NCBI GenBank assembly: GCA_013398055.1
Contig: VZRS01000313.1
Location: 525,055 to 589,054, forward strand
Source: Ifrita kowaldi
Lineage: Eukaryota; Chordata; Aves; Passeriformes; Cinclosomatidae
DNA: 64,000 nucleotides
Reading direction: 5' to 3'
Shown here: positions 12,558 to 24,400 of the stretch, in pieces
How the letters are laid out: each line of letters starts with the position of its first letter
How positions within the stretch are numbered: position 1 is the first letter of the stretch
Translations under genes and position numbers: made by a program
Notes under the pieces: model-generated
Told to the model about the DNA's origin: nothing
The model's database searches: none
Seen by the model: the letters and a program-made list of their open reading frames with translations, nothing else

Positions 12558-12576
12558 AAAGTTCACAGTGAACTTT
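12558..12576. promoter_or_regulatory. Perfect palindrome resembling an IR3 nuclear-receptor element
   Basis: The sequence AAAGTTCACAGTGAACTTT is perfectly palindromic around a central A. It contains AGTTCA-CAG-TGAACT, an inverted repeat of a nuclear-receptor-type half-site with three-base spacing. Binding is inferred from the arrangement only. Confidence 0.4.
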
Positions 12577-15500
12577 TTCTCTCCAGCTACTTTGCCTACA
12601 ATGTTTTCTTGAAGAATATTTGGCTTTGTTGTTATCTAGGGTACTGATGCTACCAGCCTCCCAGAAGTCAACTGGTTGAAACAGCATCTCCGTGTGCAAA
12701 TCATTCCAATATCCTCTTGCACAGTATCTTTTCACCAACCTCAGCTCCGCACCAGTGCGCATCAGGTGCAAAAAGCTTTGTACTGAACCCCAAACACAAA
12801 CCCTCTTTTAGGGCAGGTGCTTTGGGATCTGTCTCCCAAGTATCAGCCCTTCCAGAGTCAACACAGACTTGGGGGTTATGGAAGGAAAGCATCCACAGCA
12901 GGGCATGTAATGAAGTGCAAGTGCAAATGTGGGTAAAATGGCTGCTGCTGGCAGCATGCCACAGACACGACATTTCCAGCGCTCATCACATTTCTCTGTA
13001 CCTCCTCAGTGGCTTTTTTTTGGTAAGTCATTCTATACATGGTACATAGGAATTCTGGGCAGTGGCAGAGCTAGCCATGACTTACCAGTCCTTTCACCTG
13101 TGTATTTCTCACAGAGCCTATTCTCTGCCCAGCAGCAGGCAAAAAGCCCCACAAAATAACATGTACTTATCTGCAGGTGAAGCTGTAGCGCCTGTTATCA
13201 CAGCATTTCCAAGTGCCTTTTTCACCCTTCATCCATACTATATCGACCCAAGGGTAGTAGTGAAGATTTCACTGGGGCTTTCACCATTTGTGAATGAAGT
13301 TTGTCTTTTATCTAGAGCTGAGGGCAGGTGACACTGGTCTGACCAGTTCCACAAAGCAAGACAGCAACTAATGCATCTGATCCCCATCCTGATGCCACAT
13401 GCTGCTTGCATCCTCAGCACAGCCCTTTCTGGGAGTTGGGACAGGACTTCCCAGCCATGGCACACAGCCCCTCTTTGCCCTCTTCAAGAGCATCCTGACG
13501 TCTTCCCATCTAACAGAGGGCTGGTCTAGCTACAGTCTGGGTCCTGAAAAGTGGTGAGGGAATGGTAACTACTTACCTAAAAATCATGGGTAAAATGAAG
13601 GGACAGAGGAATACTTACACAGAACCCATACAAACACATTTGCAGGGACTGCTTGCCAAAACGAAACTGTACCATTTGGCATTGACTTAAATGTTGCTGC
13701 TCATAATATACTTAAAGAAAATTATGGGATATAAAACCCCTGGAATGGTCTGCAAAATTAGGAAGTGATTAGGCCAGATGATACCAATTTGACTCTTAAC
13801 ACAGCTTTGTCATAATTTCAGAGTTAACAGCAATACAGTAGAAGTGGTCCAAAACACAGGCAGAATGCCTCCAGTACGCTCTGTAGCTGCTGCACATTTC
13901 TCCGTGTGTGGTCCTGCCTGTGAAGTTTGGTGCAGGTAGATGGAGGAAAAAGAAAGGGTGTAAGACCATTGACACAGCACGATACACAATTAAATTTCAG
14001 AGGGCTGGATTTGAGCAAGAGCTGTTGTGCTTTTTTGGGTATTGGTTATTTTCTTTTAGTTTAAGGCACAGGAAAATAAGCACAATTGGTTTTGATGCAT
14101 CAAAAATACTTGCAGAGGAGATGGAAAATTATGACTCAGATTTTTTTAAGCAAGTGGCAGCTTGCCTGTACAATCCCTCCAAACACAGATCCAAACAGTT
14201 GTAAATCTTCCTGGAGATTTTCCCTTTCATTCCAACAGTCAGATCTGCCACAATGTCTGCTCCACAGCATCTTCTTGACCACCACCTGTCCACCTTCCTT
14301 CAAGTGCATTAAGGAGGAAGGCTTCCCAGGCCAGGACTGTGGACTGGCAGCTGTCCCATACAGCTTAACATTCCTCATCCAATATTTCATTTCTCCCATC
14401 ATTTATTAAGCATGGGTAGTGTATTGCCATACATCATAAAGCCCTTTACTACAGCTACTCAATCTAAAAACAGAGGGTACAGCTGTGCTGTCGGCCAGCA
14501 TTCTGCAGAAATCCTTCAGCTACAGCCGGCAAGCCCAGCGTGGTAACAGAGGCAGCAGTCACAGAAATAAGGAGCTCTGCATGACCTAATTTACCTTGTT
14601 TCTCCTGCTGAAGGCCATGCTACCATAGCTGGTGACTCTGCTAACAGACTTAAGGCAGTCGAGAATCTCTACTGTGCATGTCTATCACATAAAATACAGG
14701 AGCACATGACAGAAAGGGGAACTTAGAATCTAAGTATTACACAAATTTAAAGATTCAGTAGTTATACAGTGCTTGGACAGATAATATGCTCTCTTGATCT
14801 TACTGTTTCTCTGGCTTTCAGAGACAAGAGGACTTTGAAAAGAGAATGGAAGAAAAAAGGGTTGGAATAGGGAAAGAAGCACACCCTATTAAACCCAGCA
14901 CATAAGATGGACAAACTGAACTATGATTCTATGACCACCACTGGAAACTGGATGCCCTTGGTGAGGTGTGATATTGCTGGATCATAATTAGCACCACTAC
15001 ATGATGCTGCAAGCACGTGGCAGGAGAGATGCGGGACTGTGCCCTGCAGAGTTTCTTCAAGGCAGAAGAAGGCCCTATGCTACTGAAAGACCAAAAGTTG
15101 ATCTGAACAGCTCTTCTCTGGATGGACCAAAGGGAACCAGGGCTCCCGAGGAGAATGTGGCTGCAGGCACAAGGGCAGCCAAGGCCACTGACTCGGTACG
15201 CACTGCAGCTGAACTGCCCCAAAGGTGCTGTACATGTGACACACAACCTGCAGTCCTGAGCCAAAAGCCCCCAAAGAGGCTGGAAGTACCAGACACAGCT
15301 CCCCTGCAGCTGCCTCTGGCTCAGCATTGGCAGTGTTTGCCCCTGTTGCCCCTGTTGTCTGCACAGGACAGGGGTATTTGCAGGTTGGTTAACAGCTAGG
15401 TAAGTACCTTCCCCTTCCCCTTCCTTCCACTGCCCTCCCTTGCAGTAACAATAACGATGGAAGGCTTCCAGAAAAGTAAACGGTCTTTCAGACCTGGCTT

Positions 15501-17425
15501 AAAACTACCCTGTGACAGCCTTATGCAGATCACTAAAGACATCAGCCATTTATAGGCAACTTCCACAATCCCCTTGAAAAGCTGATAGACAAAGCAGGCT
15601 GGAACCTAGCACCACCAGCACAGCAGCAGAAAGGGCAGCTGGCTGCAGGCAAAATGCGCTCTAAAAGGGATTTGGAGCTTTAGCATTTTTCCTGACACCA
15701 TTCCTTTTATACCAAGAGGTAACTTTGAGAGCTCACGACAACACCAGAGTTCTGGGTTCATTTATATCCTTACTTTTTAAAGTCTTACTATTCTGAAAAA
15801 ATAAGTAAAGGGAAAAAAACTTTTAAGATGTCATTTAAAAGATTAAACAAATAAATATCAACATCTATTAAACTCTGGTGGAAGAGACGAAGGAAGTCTT
15901 CTGTTTGGGAAAGAAGTCAGATGAGAATCATCCCAGGGTGCACGATGTAACTCAGAAAGGTCAGGAGACAAGGGTCTCAAAGACGTCTTGAAAATAAGAA
16001 GAACCAGCTGTAAACATGTTTTAATTAATCTTTCAAATAATAGAAACCTTGTTATGCTAAAGGAGGATGGGGAAGAGAAATCAAATCCATTTGAAAAATG
16101 GCAATAGAAATACATCACTTAAAATAAGCTTCAGAGACAATGAAACAGTAATTCTGCACCTGTGAGACATGACTATTTATATCACCCGCTCATTTTAATA
16201 ACAGCTGTGTGAAAATGCTAAAACATTATTAAATCTGAAACTAACTACTGCATGTAGCACATAGGAAGCTTCTCCACTTTCCAATTAGCACCACGGCTCA
16301 AACTTTAAAAGCAGCAGAAGCAAAAGAAATGCTGAAAAACACTGCCACAGGCTGGCTTAATTTGGAATTTCTCCTTTTCAAAAGCATTAAAAGCAGAAAA
16401 CCAAACAACCAATACACATATCCAGAAGGGCAGGGAAGTACTTCAGATCTATTTCCTTCCCCCAGCACTCATTTTATTGCATTCCTAACAAGTGAGAAGA
16501 TAAATATATTTAAGGGCAACTTAAAAACTTGGTTTTATAGAAAAGAACTTCTGTGCATGTACCTGCAGCATTTTGCAAACACCACTTTGGGCAAGAGGCT
16601 CCGTTAACCTCTGTTAACCATCTCTCACCTTCATGTTGAGAGCAAGCCCCACAGAAGATCCCTGGGCCTGCCATGGGATGAACAGAGGAAGATTTTAAAA
16701 CGTCGATGATCAGTTATTTATGAGGTGTCCTTAAAACAGAAAGATGTCTGATGCTTCAGTGCAAAGCCTGTCTGCTCACACATGCAAACCGGGCAGGATG
16801 GAAAAGCATCTCACTGGGAACAAGGAACAAGCTGCACCAGCTCTTGGGCAAGGGCTGTCTGTGGCTTGGTGTATTTTTCTAGGAAGCAGTACTGACACCT
16901 CTCCTCCTGAGGAGTTTAAGTGTTAATTATTCCCCGGTGTTCAGGACTTACGGGGACCTGATTTTTTGGACGCTCAGGAAGGCCATCTGCTTTCCCAGCA
17001 GCACACAGTAAGTCTGGTGAAAACAACTCTACTGGGGAGTGGATGCACTGGGGGGGGATGAGGGGAACTAAGGTAACCAAACCACCCCCACCCCTCTGCC
17101 CCAGACGTGTATGAATTGCAGGGTCTGTTTTTATGAATATAACACTCCACGAGGAAAAAAAAAAAAAAAGATTAATTTACTAATCAAGAAAGAGTCCCTC
17201 AGAACTGCGACATCACTTCCTTATCATTTATCCACACCCTTCTATTACAAATGGCAGGACACCACCCATCCCAACCACAGCTGGCCCCTTAAGACTGCTT
17301 CCAGACAGAAATAAAACTTGTCTACAGAAGAGTGGGCTTAAGAAATTAATCTGGTTAATTCAGCCTCTTAAATAGTAGAGAATCATATAGAAAAACAGAT
17401 ATTTGCCCAGATATTTACAAAAAGC

Positions 17426-17443
17426 GTGTGTGTGTGTGTGTGT
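17426..17443. repeat. (GT)9 microsatellite
   Basis: Nine uninterrupted GT dinucleotides follow AAAAAGC. Confidence 0.9.
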
Positions 17444-18093
17444 TCCCAGTATCACCACATAAAGAAGTACTTAGTACCACAACTACTCTGGCAAAGATAC
17501 AGATTAGGCCAACGTCATGAAAATAAAAATGTTTTGAAAATCCTTCTCAAAGTCAGAGTCATTTTAAATCTATTCACTGAGAGGCATCTAATCCGTGACT
17601 TAATCCACCCGCACACCTGACTACACACAAGGTCCAGGTGATAACTAGTCCTTATGCACAGGTATCGATCACATCGAGCCGATTTCAGCTTTAGTTCCTT
17701 AACCAGAAGAAACACACGGCCTCCGAAGGGACTTTAAGCCGTTGTGAGGGAGGTTCCATAGCAAACGGAGCTACCCATCCCCGGGAGCTCAGTCATGCGC
17801 TCTCGGCACCACTGAGCTCACCCTGGCACCTCCACCTGCGCGCAGGTAACGCGCTCAGCTGAAACCCCAGCCTAGGGCCTCAGTGCCATGGGCAGCCCAG
17901 CCGGCCTTGCCCCGCCACCAACACCCCCCACCGCAGCGCCCCGAAGAGCGCAGGGAAATCCGTTTGTACAGCACACCGCCCGCAAGAGAGCTCTGGTATT
18001 TTCACTGTCACTGCATGCCGATGTCAGTCCCTGGCTCGGCAGCGAGCAGGCACCGGGCAGCTGCGGGTTGCTGAGCCGGAGAGCAGGCCGGGC

Positions 18094-18139
18094 AAGAAGA
18101 GGAGGAGAAAGAGGAGGAGGAGGAGGAGAGGGAGGGAGG
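18094..18139 (+). repeat. 46-base uninterrupted purine (GA) tract
   Basis: Every base from 18094 to 18139 is A or G, mostly GGA repeats. Such mirror-like purine tracts can form triplex DNA and are common near promoters. It also causes the Ser- or Glu-rich spurious ORFs in this area. Confidence 0.85.
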
Positions 18140-18157
18140 CGCCGGCCGCTCCGGCCA

Positions 18158-18176
18158 TGGCCGCCAGGTGGCGCCG
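18158..18176 (+). promoter_or_regulatory. Near-consensus CTCF binding site
   Basis: TGGCCGCCAGGTGGCGCCG aligns base for base with the CTCF consensus TGGCCACCAGGGGGCGCTA as I recall it. The differences fall mainly at positions where the motif tolerates alternatives. The core CCAGGTGGCGC is intact. It lies at the heart of the CpG island. Confidence 0.65.
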
Positions 18177-18329
18177 CCGCCCAGCGGATGATGCCGGAGC
18201 CGCTTCCCAAGGCACCGCCACCGCCTGGAGTTGGGACCCGGTCCGGGCGCTGCCCAAGCCTCCTGCTCCAAGCTCTACCCACGGCGCAACAAGCCCCCAG
18301 GCAAATAAAAAACAAACGAACAAGAACAA

Positions 18330-18367
18330 NNNNNNNNNNNNNNNNNNNNNNNNNNNNNNNNNNNNNN
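18330..18367. other. Assembly gap (38 Ns)
   Basis: The gap sits in the CpG island between an A-rich stretch and a C-run at about 18400. Missing sequence may be GC-rich and longer than the N count. ORFs crossing it are not interpretable. Confidence 0.99.
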
Positions 18368-18476
18368 AATCCCCGCCAGAAAAAGGCGACAGGTGATAGC
18401 GCCCCCCCCCCGCTGCTGCTCAGGACCACCGGCTCTAAGCATCGCTGACCCAGCACAGGAAGGAACCTCCCCTCCA

Positions 18477-18487
18477 TGCGCATGCAC
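18477..18487. promoter_or_regulatory. NRF1-like site at the CpG island edge
   Basis: TGCGCATGCAC matches most of the NRF1 palindrome consensus YGCGCAYGCGCR; one half-site is imperfect. NRF1 sites are typical of CpG-island promoters, which modestly supports promoter function. Confidence 0.4.
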
Positions 18488-21400
18488 CCCTCCTGGCACC
18501 ATCGGCACCTGTGGCCTCAGCTCAGTCCCCTGCAGCACCAGGCAACGCTGACAAGTTGGGGAAAAACCCCAATAAAATATTTTAAACAAAAGTTACCAAA
18601 TAACACAACAGCACCACGACAAAAAAGAAGAGGCTGACCCCACAGAAGCATCCCCAGGTGACAGCAGTGCCACAGGACACACAGCTCACCGTAGAGGCAG
18701 CTGTTGGAGGGATTCCTCCTTGCTTCAACCATCCAGTCGGGGCAGCCCCATCCCTGTACTGAATGTGAATTTGTAACACAGATCATACAGTCACTGCCAT
18801 CCGTGTGAGCGCCCACCACCACACTTCCAAAGGATGGAGAGAGATCCGCTCTGCAGTGCCCTAACGGCCATGGGACCAGCAAGGGGCAGCCAGCATCTCA
18901 CAGTTCTTCCCATTACATACTGGAAACAGCTGTGAATTTGGGAAACCTGGTCCCCATTCTGAGTTCACCATCCCTCCCACCATCCATAACCAAATTCATA
19001 CATGTCACTCCACCTCTGTGTAACAGGGACACAAGTCCTTTGGTGACCAAGTGCAGGGCTCCTGTCAGAGTTGTGGGCCAAAGAGAGGCTCCATCAAGTG
19101 GCAAACGCTCCCTGCAGGACTGAGGTGGGTTGATGTGTTTGATGACGACAGCCAACTCACACCAGGTTGAAGTGTTTGCTGCCATCAAGAAAATAAAGCT
19201 GTGTTGAGTCCAGTAACTTGGAGTGTTATTACAGAATGACCAAGGGTTTTCTATATAACGAGCACTATTATATAATTTTTCTTTTTTTTTAACCAAAATT
19301 CTCTAGATTTAATTAGCTCCTAACAGGTTAATATAGATTACTTTACAAGGAAGCACCGTGTCTGCAGATGGTAGAAAGGCATCCATTTTAGAGGAGACAA
19401 AACCTCTAACACAGATGTTTTGACTTTTGTTCACTGCTCCTACTATGTAGAAAAATCCCTGTCAAAACAGGCTGAAGTTTGGGTGGCCAGCAGTAGGATG
19501 AGGTAATGCCATCCTCTATCTTTCTTTACAGAGTGTCTTTCTTGATGCACGGTAATCAGTTAGCCTCCATGTTCCTCTCCACAGGAAAGGCTGGCTTGAA
19601 CTTTCCTAGCACAGCCACTGGGGAAAATACAGAAACACGGGAGACAAGAATACAAAGACCTCACAAATGCAAAAACCTCTGCCTGCCAAGCGCTAATTGA
19701 GAGAACATTCTTGCCAATTAAAAAAGTGCTCTACTAGTGGGAGAAGCTAACAGCTAACAGGAAAGTAAACTAATAAGAAGTAACTAGCACAAGAAAACAG
19801 GTATCTGTGGAGATGGTAGCTGACATCTGCAACCAGTTTTAAACTACTCCAGACTGCTGGTTTGTGGTTACAAGAGGGCAAATTAGGATGTTGCAACAAC
19901 CCATTCTTAAATTCAAAATGTTCAGAGAGTGCACGTGAATAAGAACTTCAGATTTTGCCAAATGTAGCAAGGAAGAAAAAAAAATACAATATTATGTTCT
20001 GAATTCAACTTAAGACAAAGACCAGGAGAAGGATAAATGGAGCCAACTCTATTCTCAGGGGGAAAAAAAATCAATTATTTAGAGGAAGGAGTCCTGAAAT
20101 AAAGGCCTAGGTTTTTTGAAGCAATGGAAGATTTTGGGTACTCTTACTTTATAGCATTAAAACATGCTTCATATGCTTTCATTCACAAGGTATAGCTTCC
20201 AGACAACAAGCACATGTCATCATATTCTGCAGAATGTGGAAACTCCACCTGCCACTGGGCACCCAAGTGCACTTGTTTTCACTTCCAGCCTACGAAGAAA
20301 TTAGAGCATACCACTGACTCCTCCCTGATGCCTCACTTTTCTATTTGACTATCTGGGAACGGAAAGCAACAGTAGCCAAGTCAGAACATGCAGTTCTAGC
20401 AAAGTTTTATAAAAACCAGCACTTCCAAAGTAAATTCTCAAAAAATTTGTCTTGGTTTAAGTATTTAGGCTTAATTCACATAATTCCTTCATTATTTCAG
20501 AATGAAAGGTCCCAGAAAAATATAAGAGCATAAATGAGCACTGAGTTTACCAGGGACTTTCCACGGCTCTGTCATAATTTAGTGTATTTGTTGATGAAAT
20601 ACTGGCTTTCCCAAGCTCACTGCTGACAATTCCCCTTCCCTTTGGTTGTTTTGTTTTGTTTTTTTTTAAGAGTCTTTAAAGTTTTCTTCTGTCTATAATT
20701 AAGAAATTCTGCACTATGAGGTACCTCCTTTCATCTTCTTTTGGGCTGTGCAAGAAGGCTTCCCATGAGAAGGGAATACTCAGCATGGTTTCCAGATAAG
20801 CCAGGTCCGTATTTAGGGTCACAGGTGTGAAAGCCGCCCTTTTTAGCGGCACGCAGAGCTCAGCAGCGACCACCTTCTGCCAACTGCGAAGCTGAGTCAA
20901 CCTTTCAGTCTCCTCCACTAAAGGACTTTACCCCAACAGTTTTCTCCTTTGCCCTTCCTGTCTGAATCTTCCTATCTTTCTGTATTTTTTTGCCTGTGGA
21001 AAAGCTCATTACACAGGTGTAATGCCTTTTACCTTCATCAAAACTCTAAAGATGCCTTCTGGATCTCTTTTCTGAACACATCCTTCTTGCTAATCATCAG
21101 TAACTCTTTCTCTGTCCTTTTGTCTTGCTCCATTCTCTGCTTCAGAAGACAAAAAATGCAGCTCAGAGGGTGGATGGTTTTGTAGTTAAAGACAACCGAA
21201 GACATTCCAAGCTACAGTTTTTGGGTTTACTACATACTTTAGTCCCATAAACAACCATGAGAAAGTTGTTCAATCCCTGGGAGATTAAAGTTCTCTATCC
21301 TCTGGAGGAGGAGCACTGTTACTCAGAAGTGAGAGTGTCTCTTAGAATATTTGTCCTCTACCCAACTCAGCTCTCCACACAGAAGTCTCTCTGTTAATTT

Positions 21401-24400
21401 CAGCTGTGGTTCCTTGATCACCTGCCCTGGCCAGAGCAGAGAATTTAATAAACTGGTACACTTCCAGTTTTGAAGATGTAACGCACTAGAAACAGCCTTG
21501 CTGATCATAACTCCTCACCATATCTAGTACTCATCATTTACTACAATTGAGCATTTACATCAGAGTTTGTAAACTCTTACTTCTTCTTTTGGTTACTCCT
21601 TCCTTTGACTCTAGTTAACTAGTTGCAGTGAAGCTCAGAGTAATTATGTAAAAAAAAAAAAGCCCCAGTCACTATGAAAAAAACATAAATTTAAAATAAA
21701 CAAACAGCCCTCTACATTCTCCTTGCCTTTTTCCTTGTCCCAACTTCTCTGAACCCCACTCTTTAGGTCTTCTCAGTTTTCTTTATACTTTCAGTGCATT
21801 GTATTTGCACTTAGGCAAAGTCAAAAATCTTCCTTTAGGCAGAAACTCTTGCCCAAGAAATTCATGCTCCCTCAACCTAAACATAAAATTCAGACTTCAA
21901 TTAACCTACTGTGAATTTCATACAGCTGAATATTACTGGCACACACACTGTGCTAAACGTTTTCTTGCTGCTTAGTGTTGGACTTCAAAGTGAAGTACAG
22001 TTTTACCCTGGAAATCCTCTCAGCAGACACAACTTAAAACTTTTAAGACTATGGAGCACTTTCGATATTGTGGTAAAATACAATCCTCATTTTCAAACAA
22101 ATCAAAAGTGTAAGTGTCACAGCAGCTCTTCTAAAAATCTCTTCATTTGGTTTAGCTAAAAAATGTTGCTGCAGTGTCATACTCCTGTATTTACAATGAG
22201 AAGTACCTTTAAAATGGAGCTGAATTTTTTATCCGTATCCTATTTTGGTTCAAAATTGATCTACTGCTACTGGTAACAAATTTAAGCTGTAATGTTAAGA
22301 ACATAAACCTATATTTTTAATAGAAGTTGTTTCTATGTAACCTAATTATCCAGGTTACTATCTGAGTCATCTTGTTACTAGGCTGAAAAAAAAAACCCAG
22401 AAAAACAAAGCAATACTTTGTCTAACATAACTGAATCACAAGAAATAAATTATTTTCTGTGGAAAGCAATGGTTTTAGTATTACAGTATCACACTGCTAC
22501 AAACAGTACTTTCAAAATAAGCATATTTAGATCTCAGACTAATTGTTAAGCAGCTTTCGTGAAATTTTTCTAACCTTCATTTTAAAATTAAGTATCAGAA
22601 ATTTAATGTATCTGAATGAGTTCAGTTAAAGTTGCCTCCAAATTCTAGGCTGATGGGCTCTGTAATCCAAGTTGAAAGGTACGAGGAGGGGGACTGAGGG
22701 GTTTCTCTGTCCTTCCGCCAGTCTTCTCAAACTCAAATCTTTGCCAGTTTAGTCTTCTCCATTCCACAGACTCTCTCTGCAAGAGGTGGCTGCAGCCTCA
22801 AAATGGAGAACCACCACTGAGTAAGTCTCACCTTTTTTTTTTGAAACTCCCTCTGAGGAGGTTTTCCATTCCCCCAAAGCTGGAAACAGACAACCAACAG
22901 CTCCTTTTACCATGGTTGCCCTGTTGCAGGTGGGCGCCATCCTACCTCTTCTAACCAAGCTCCTTCCTGCATCTAAGAGGATCTAAGAAATCCCTCACTT
23001 GATGTGGCCTGTCCTCTAAGACATGAAGACTTAGGGTGACAATGGGTCAATACAGTCTAAAGATAGATCAGCTTGCTCTAACAGCTTAACAGCTCGTTAC
23101 AGGCAGCTGTAGCACTTAAGGATGCAAAGAACAACAACTCCGCTCCTTCGAGGTTCCCAACTGCTGGGAGTGGCATTTGTCAGCTTGGCCAAAAACTTAA
23201 AAACTACAAAACAGAACCAAACCAAAACAAAAAACACAAAACAAAAAACAAGCAAACAAACCCAGACAGAAAGAAAGAGAAAAATCATCATTTTACTACT
23301 CATCACTAAGTTCATCTCAGAGCTGATGACAGTATCTGCATATCCCAGATGCAAAGCCCGTGTCTATCAGGTGATGCTGGCCAGAGATAGCATAAATCAA
23401 GTCTGCCCACTCACTCACTGAACTGGTACGAAGACAGGCTCTCCAGCAAACTGCTTGAAATGGATGCCACCTCCACCACATTTGATTATCAGTTTAAAGG
23501 GAAAACAGGAAAGCTGTTGGACTGGCAGCTTTTTCCTTTTCCCTTGCTGAACACCAACACCAGATTACCAGCCTGGCAGACGGTTACAGGGCATCACCCA
23601 TTCTCAACCTACGTGTTCTATCAAGCACTGCCAAGGAAGAGCCCTGACACTCACTACACTGCAGCCTCGGGATACACGGTTTGGAAGAACACAGAAGCTT
23701 GACCTTCTTAATTAGTTAATTCCCCAGAAGGAGTTCATTCCATGAACATCTGCTCTTCCAGGGAATGTCAAGCTTTGCTGGAAGAAGCAAAACCAGTAAC
23801 AAATCCACAGTATTCATAGGATTGGCATTTTTAAATAAAACTTGCATGGCAGTTACTTTAAGGGCCTTTTTCTTTAAGCAACCTTGTCACAACTCATCAG
23901 TTTGGGACCCCTGAGGAGGATCACCTACATTGCTGCTACATTGGTACTCTTGATACACGCCATTTTCAGACCTGAAAAATCTGCAGGCTTGTATTTTGCA
24001 GTGAAGTAGTAGTAAAGGAGAGGCTACTGTAGGCATATCTAAAAAAAAAAAGAGAAATGCTAGTACTGCTTAATCATTGCAGACATTGAGTTGGAACGTC
24101 TTTTCACATTAAAAAGTGACATCAAAAAGTATGATGATATTTTGGACCTGATAGGAAATAACCAAAATTTCTTCAGTGCTTCCCCTGCAAGCCAAACGAG
24201 TCAGGAACAGAAATGTATGAGCCACTGCCCCAAGTGCTCCAACGGCACGTTGAGGCGCACCAGACTGTGCTGAGCAGCGAAGCATCCCTGAAGCGCTATA
24301 ACTTCAGTTAGAACTTGTAATTCAGAAATCTCCCAGTGACCCCATTATCAGTGTAGCATAGAGAAAACAGGGCTGGTCTCGGTATATGAAGGCAATGACT

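Larger units (their letters stand above)
11441..17754. other. Giant ZNF516 intron, segment before the CpG island
   Basis: No coding exon was recognised. The 15.0-15.4 kb stretch is GC-richer and gives overlapping ORFs on both strands, with no known domain. A GATTCTATGA at about 14923-14932 resembles the terminal octamer of CR1 LINEs, but the flanking sequence does not support a CR1. Short poly-A (17155-17169) and (GT)9 tracts are present near the right end. Confidence 0.55.
17755..18480. promoter_or_regulatory. Intragenic CpG island, candidate alternative promoter or insulator
   Basis: This stretch is GC-rich with abundant CpG dinucleotides, in sharp contrast with the AT-rich intron on both sides. 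It lies inside the 41.5-kb intron, about 14 kb on the transcription-downstream side toward the second coding exon. It contains a strong CTCF-type motif, a 46-base purine tract, an NRF1-like site at its right edge and a sequence gap. Candidate donors exist on both strands (for example CGCAG|GTAACG on plus near 17844), but no exon can be proven. It could be a promoter for a shorter ZNF516 transcript or for an antisense RNA. Confidence 0.6.

Noticed and set aside
14929..15399. Overlapping ORFs on both strands around 15.0-15.4 kb and a GATTCTATGA motif suggesting CR1
   Set aside because: Open frames on both strands reflect GC-richer sequence. The CR1-like octamer lacks the usual flanking CR1 3' sequence.
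18157..18396. Plus-strand ORF starting at a strong Kozak ATG (GGCCATGGCC) in the CpG island
   Set aside because: It runs into the Ns, has no recognisable domain, and its first codons coincide with the CTCF-type motif. GC-rich sequence gives such ORFs by chance.
17872..18483. 203-residue minus-strand ORF through the CpG island
   Set aside because: It crosses the gap of Ns and consists of low-complexity Pro/Ser/Gly/Arg runs derived from the purine tract.
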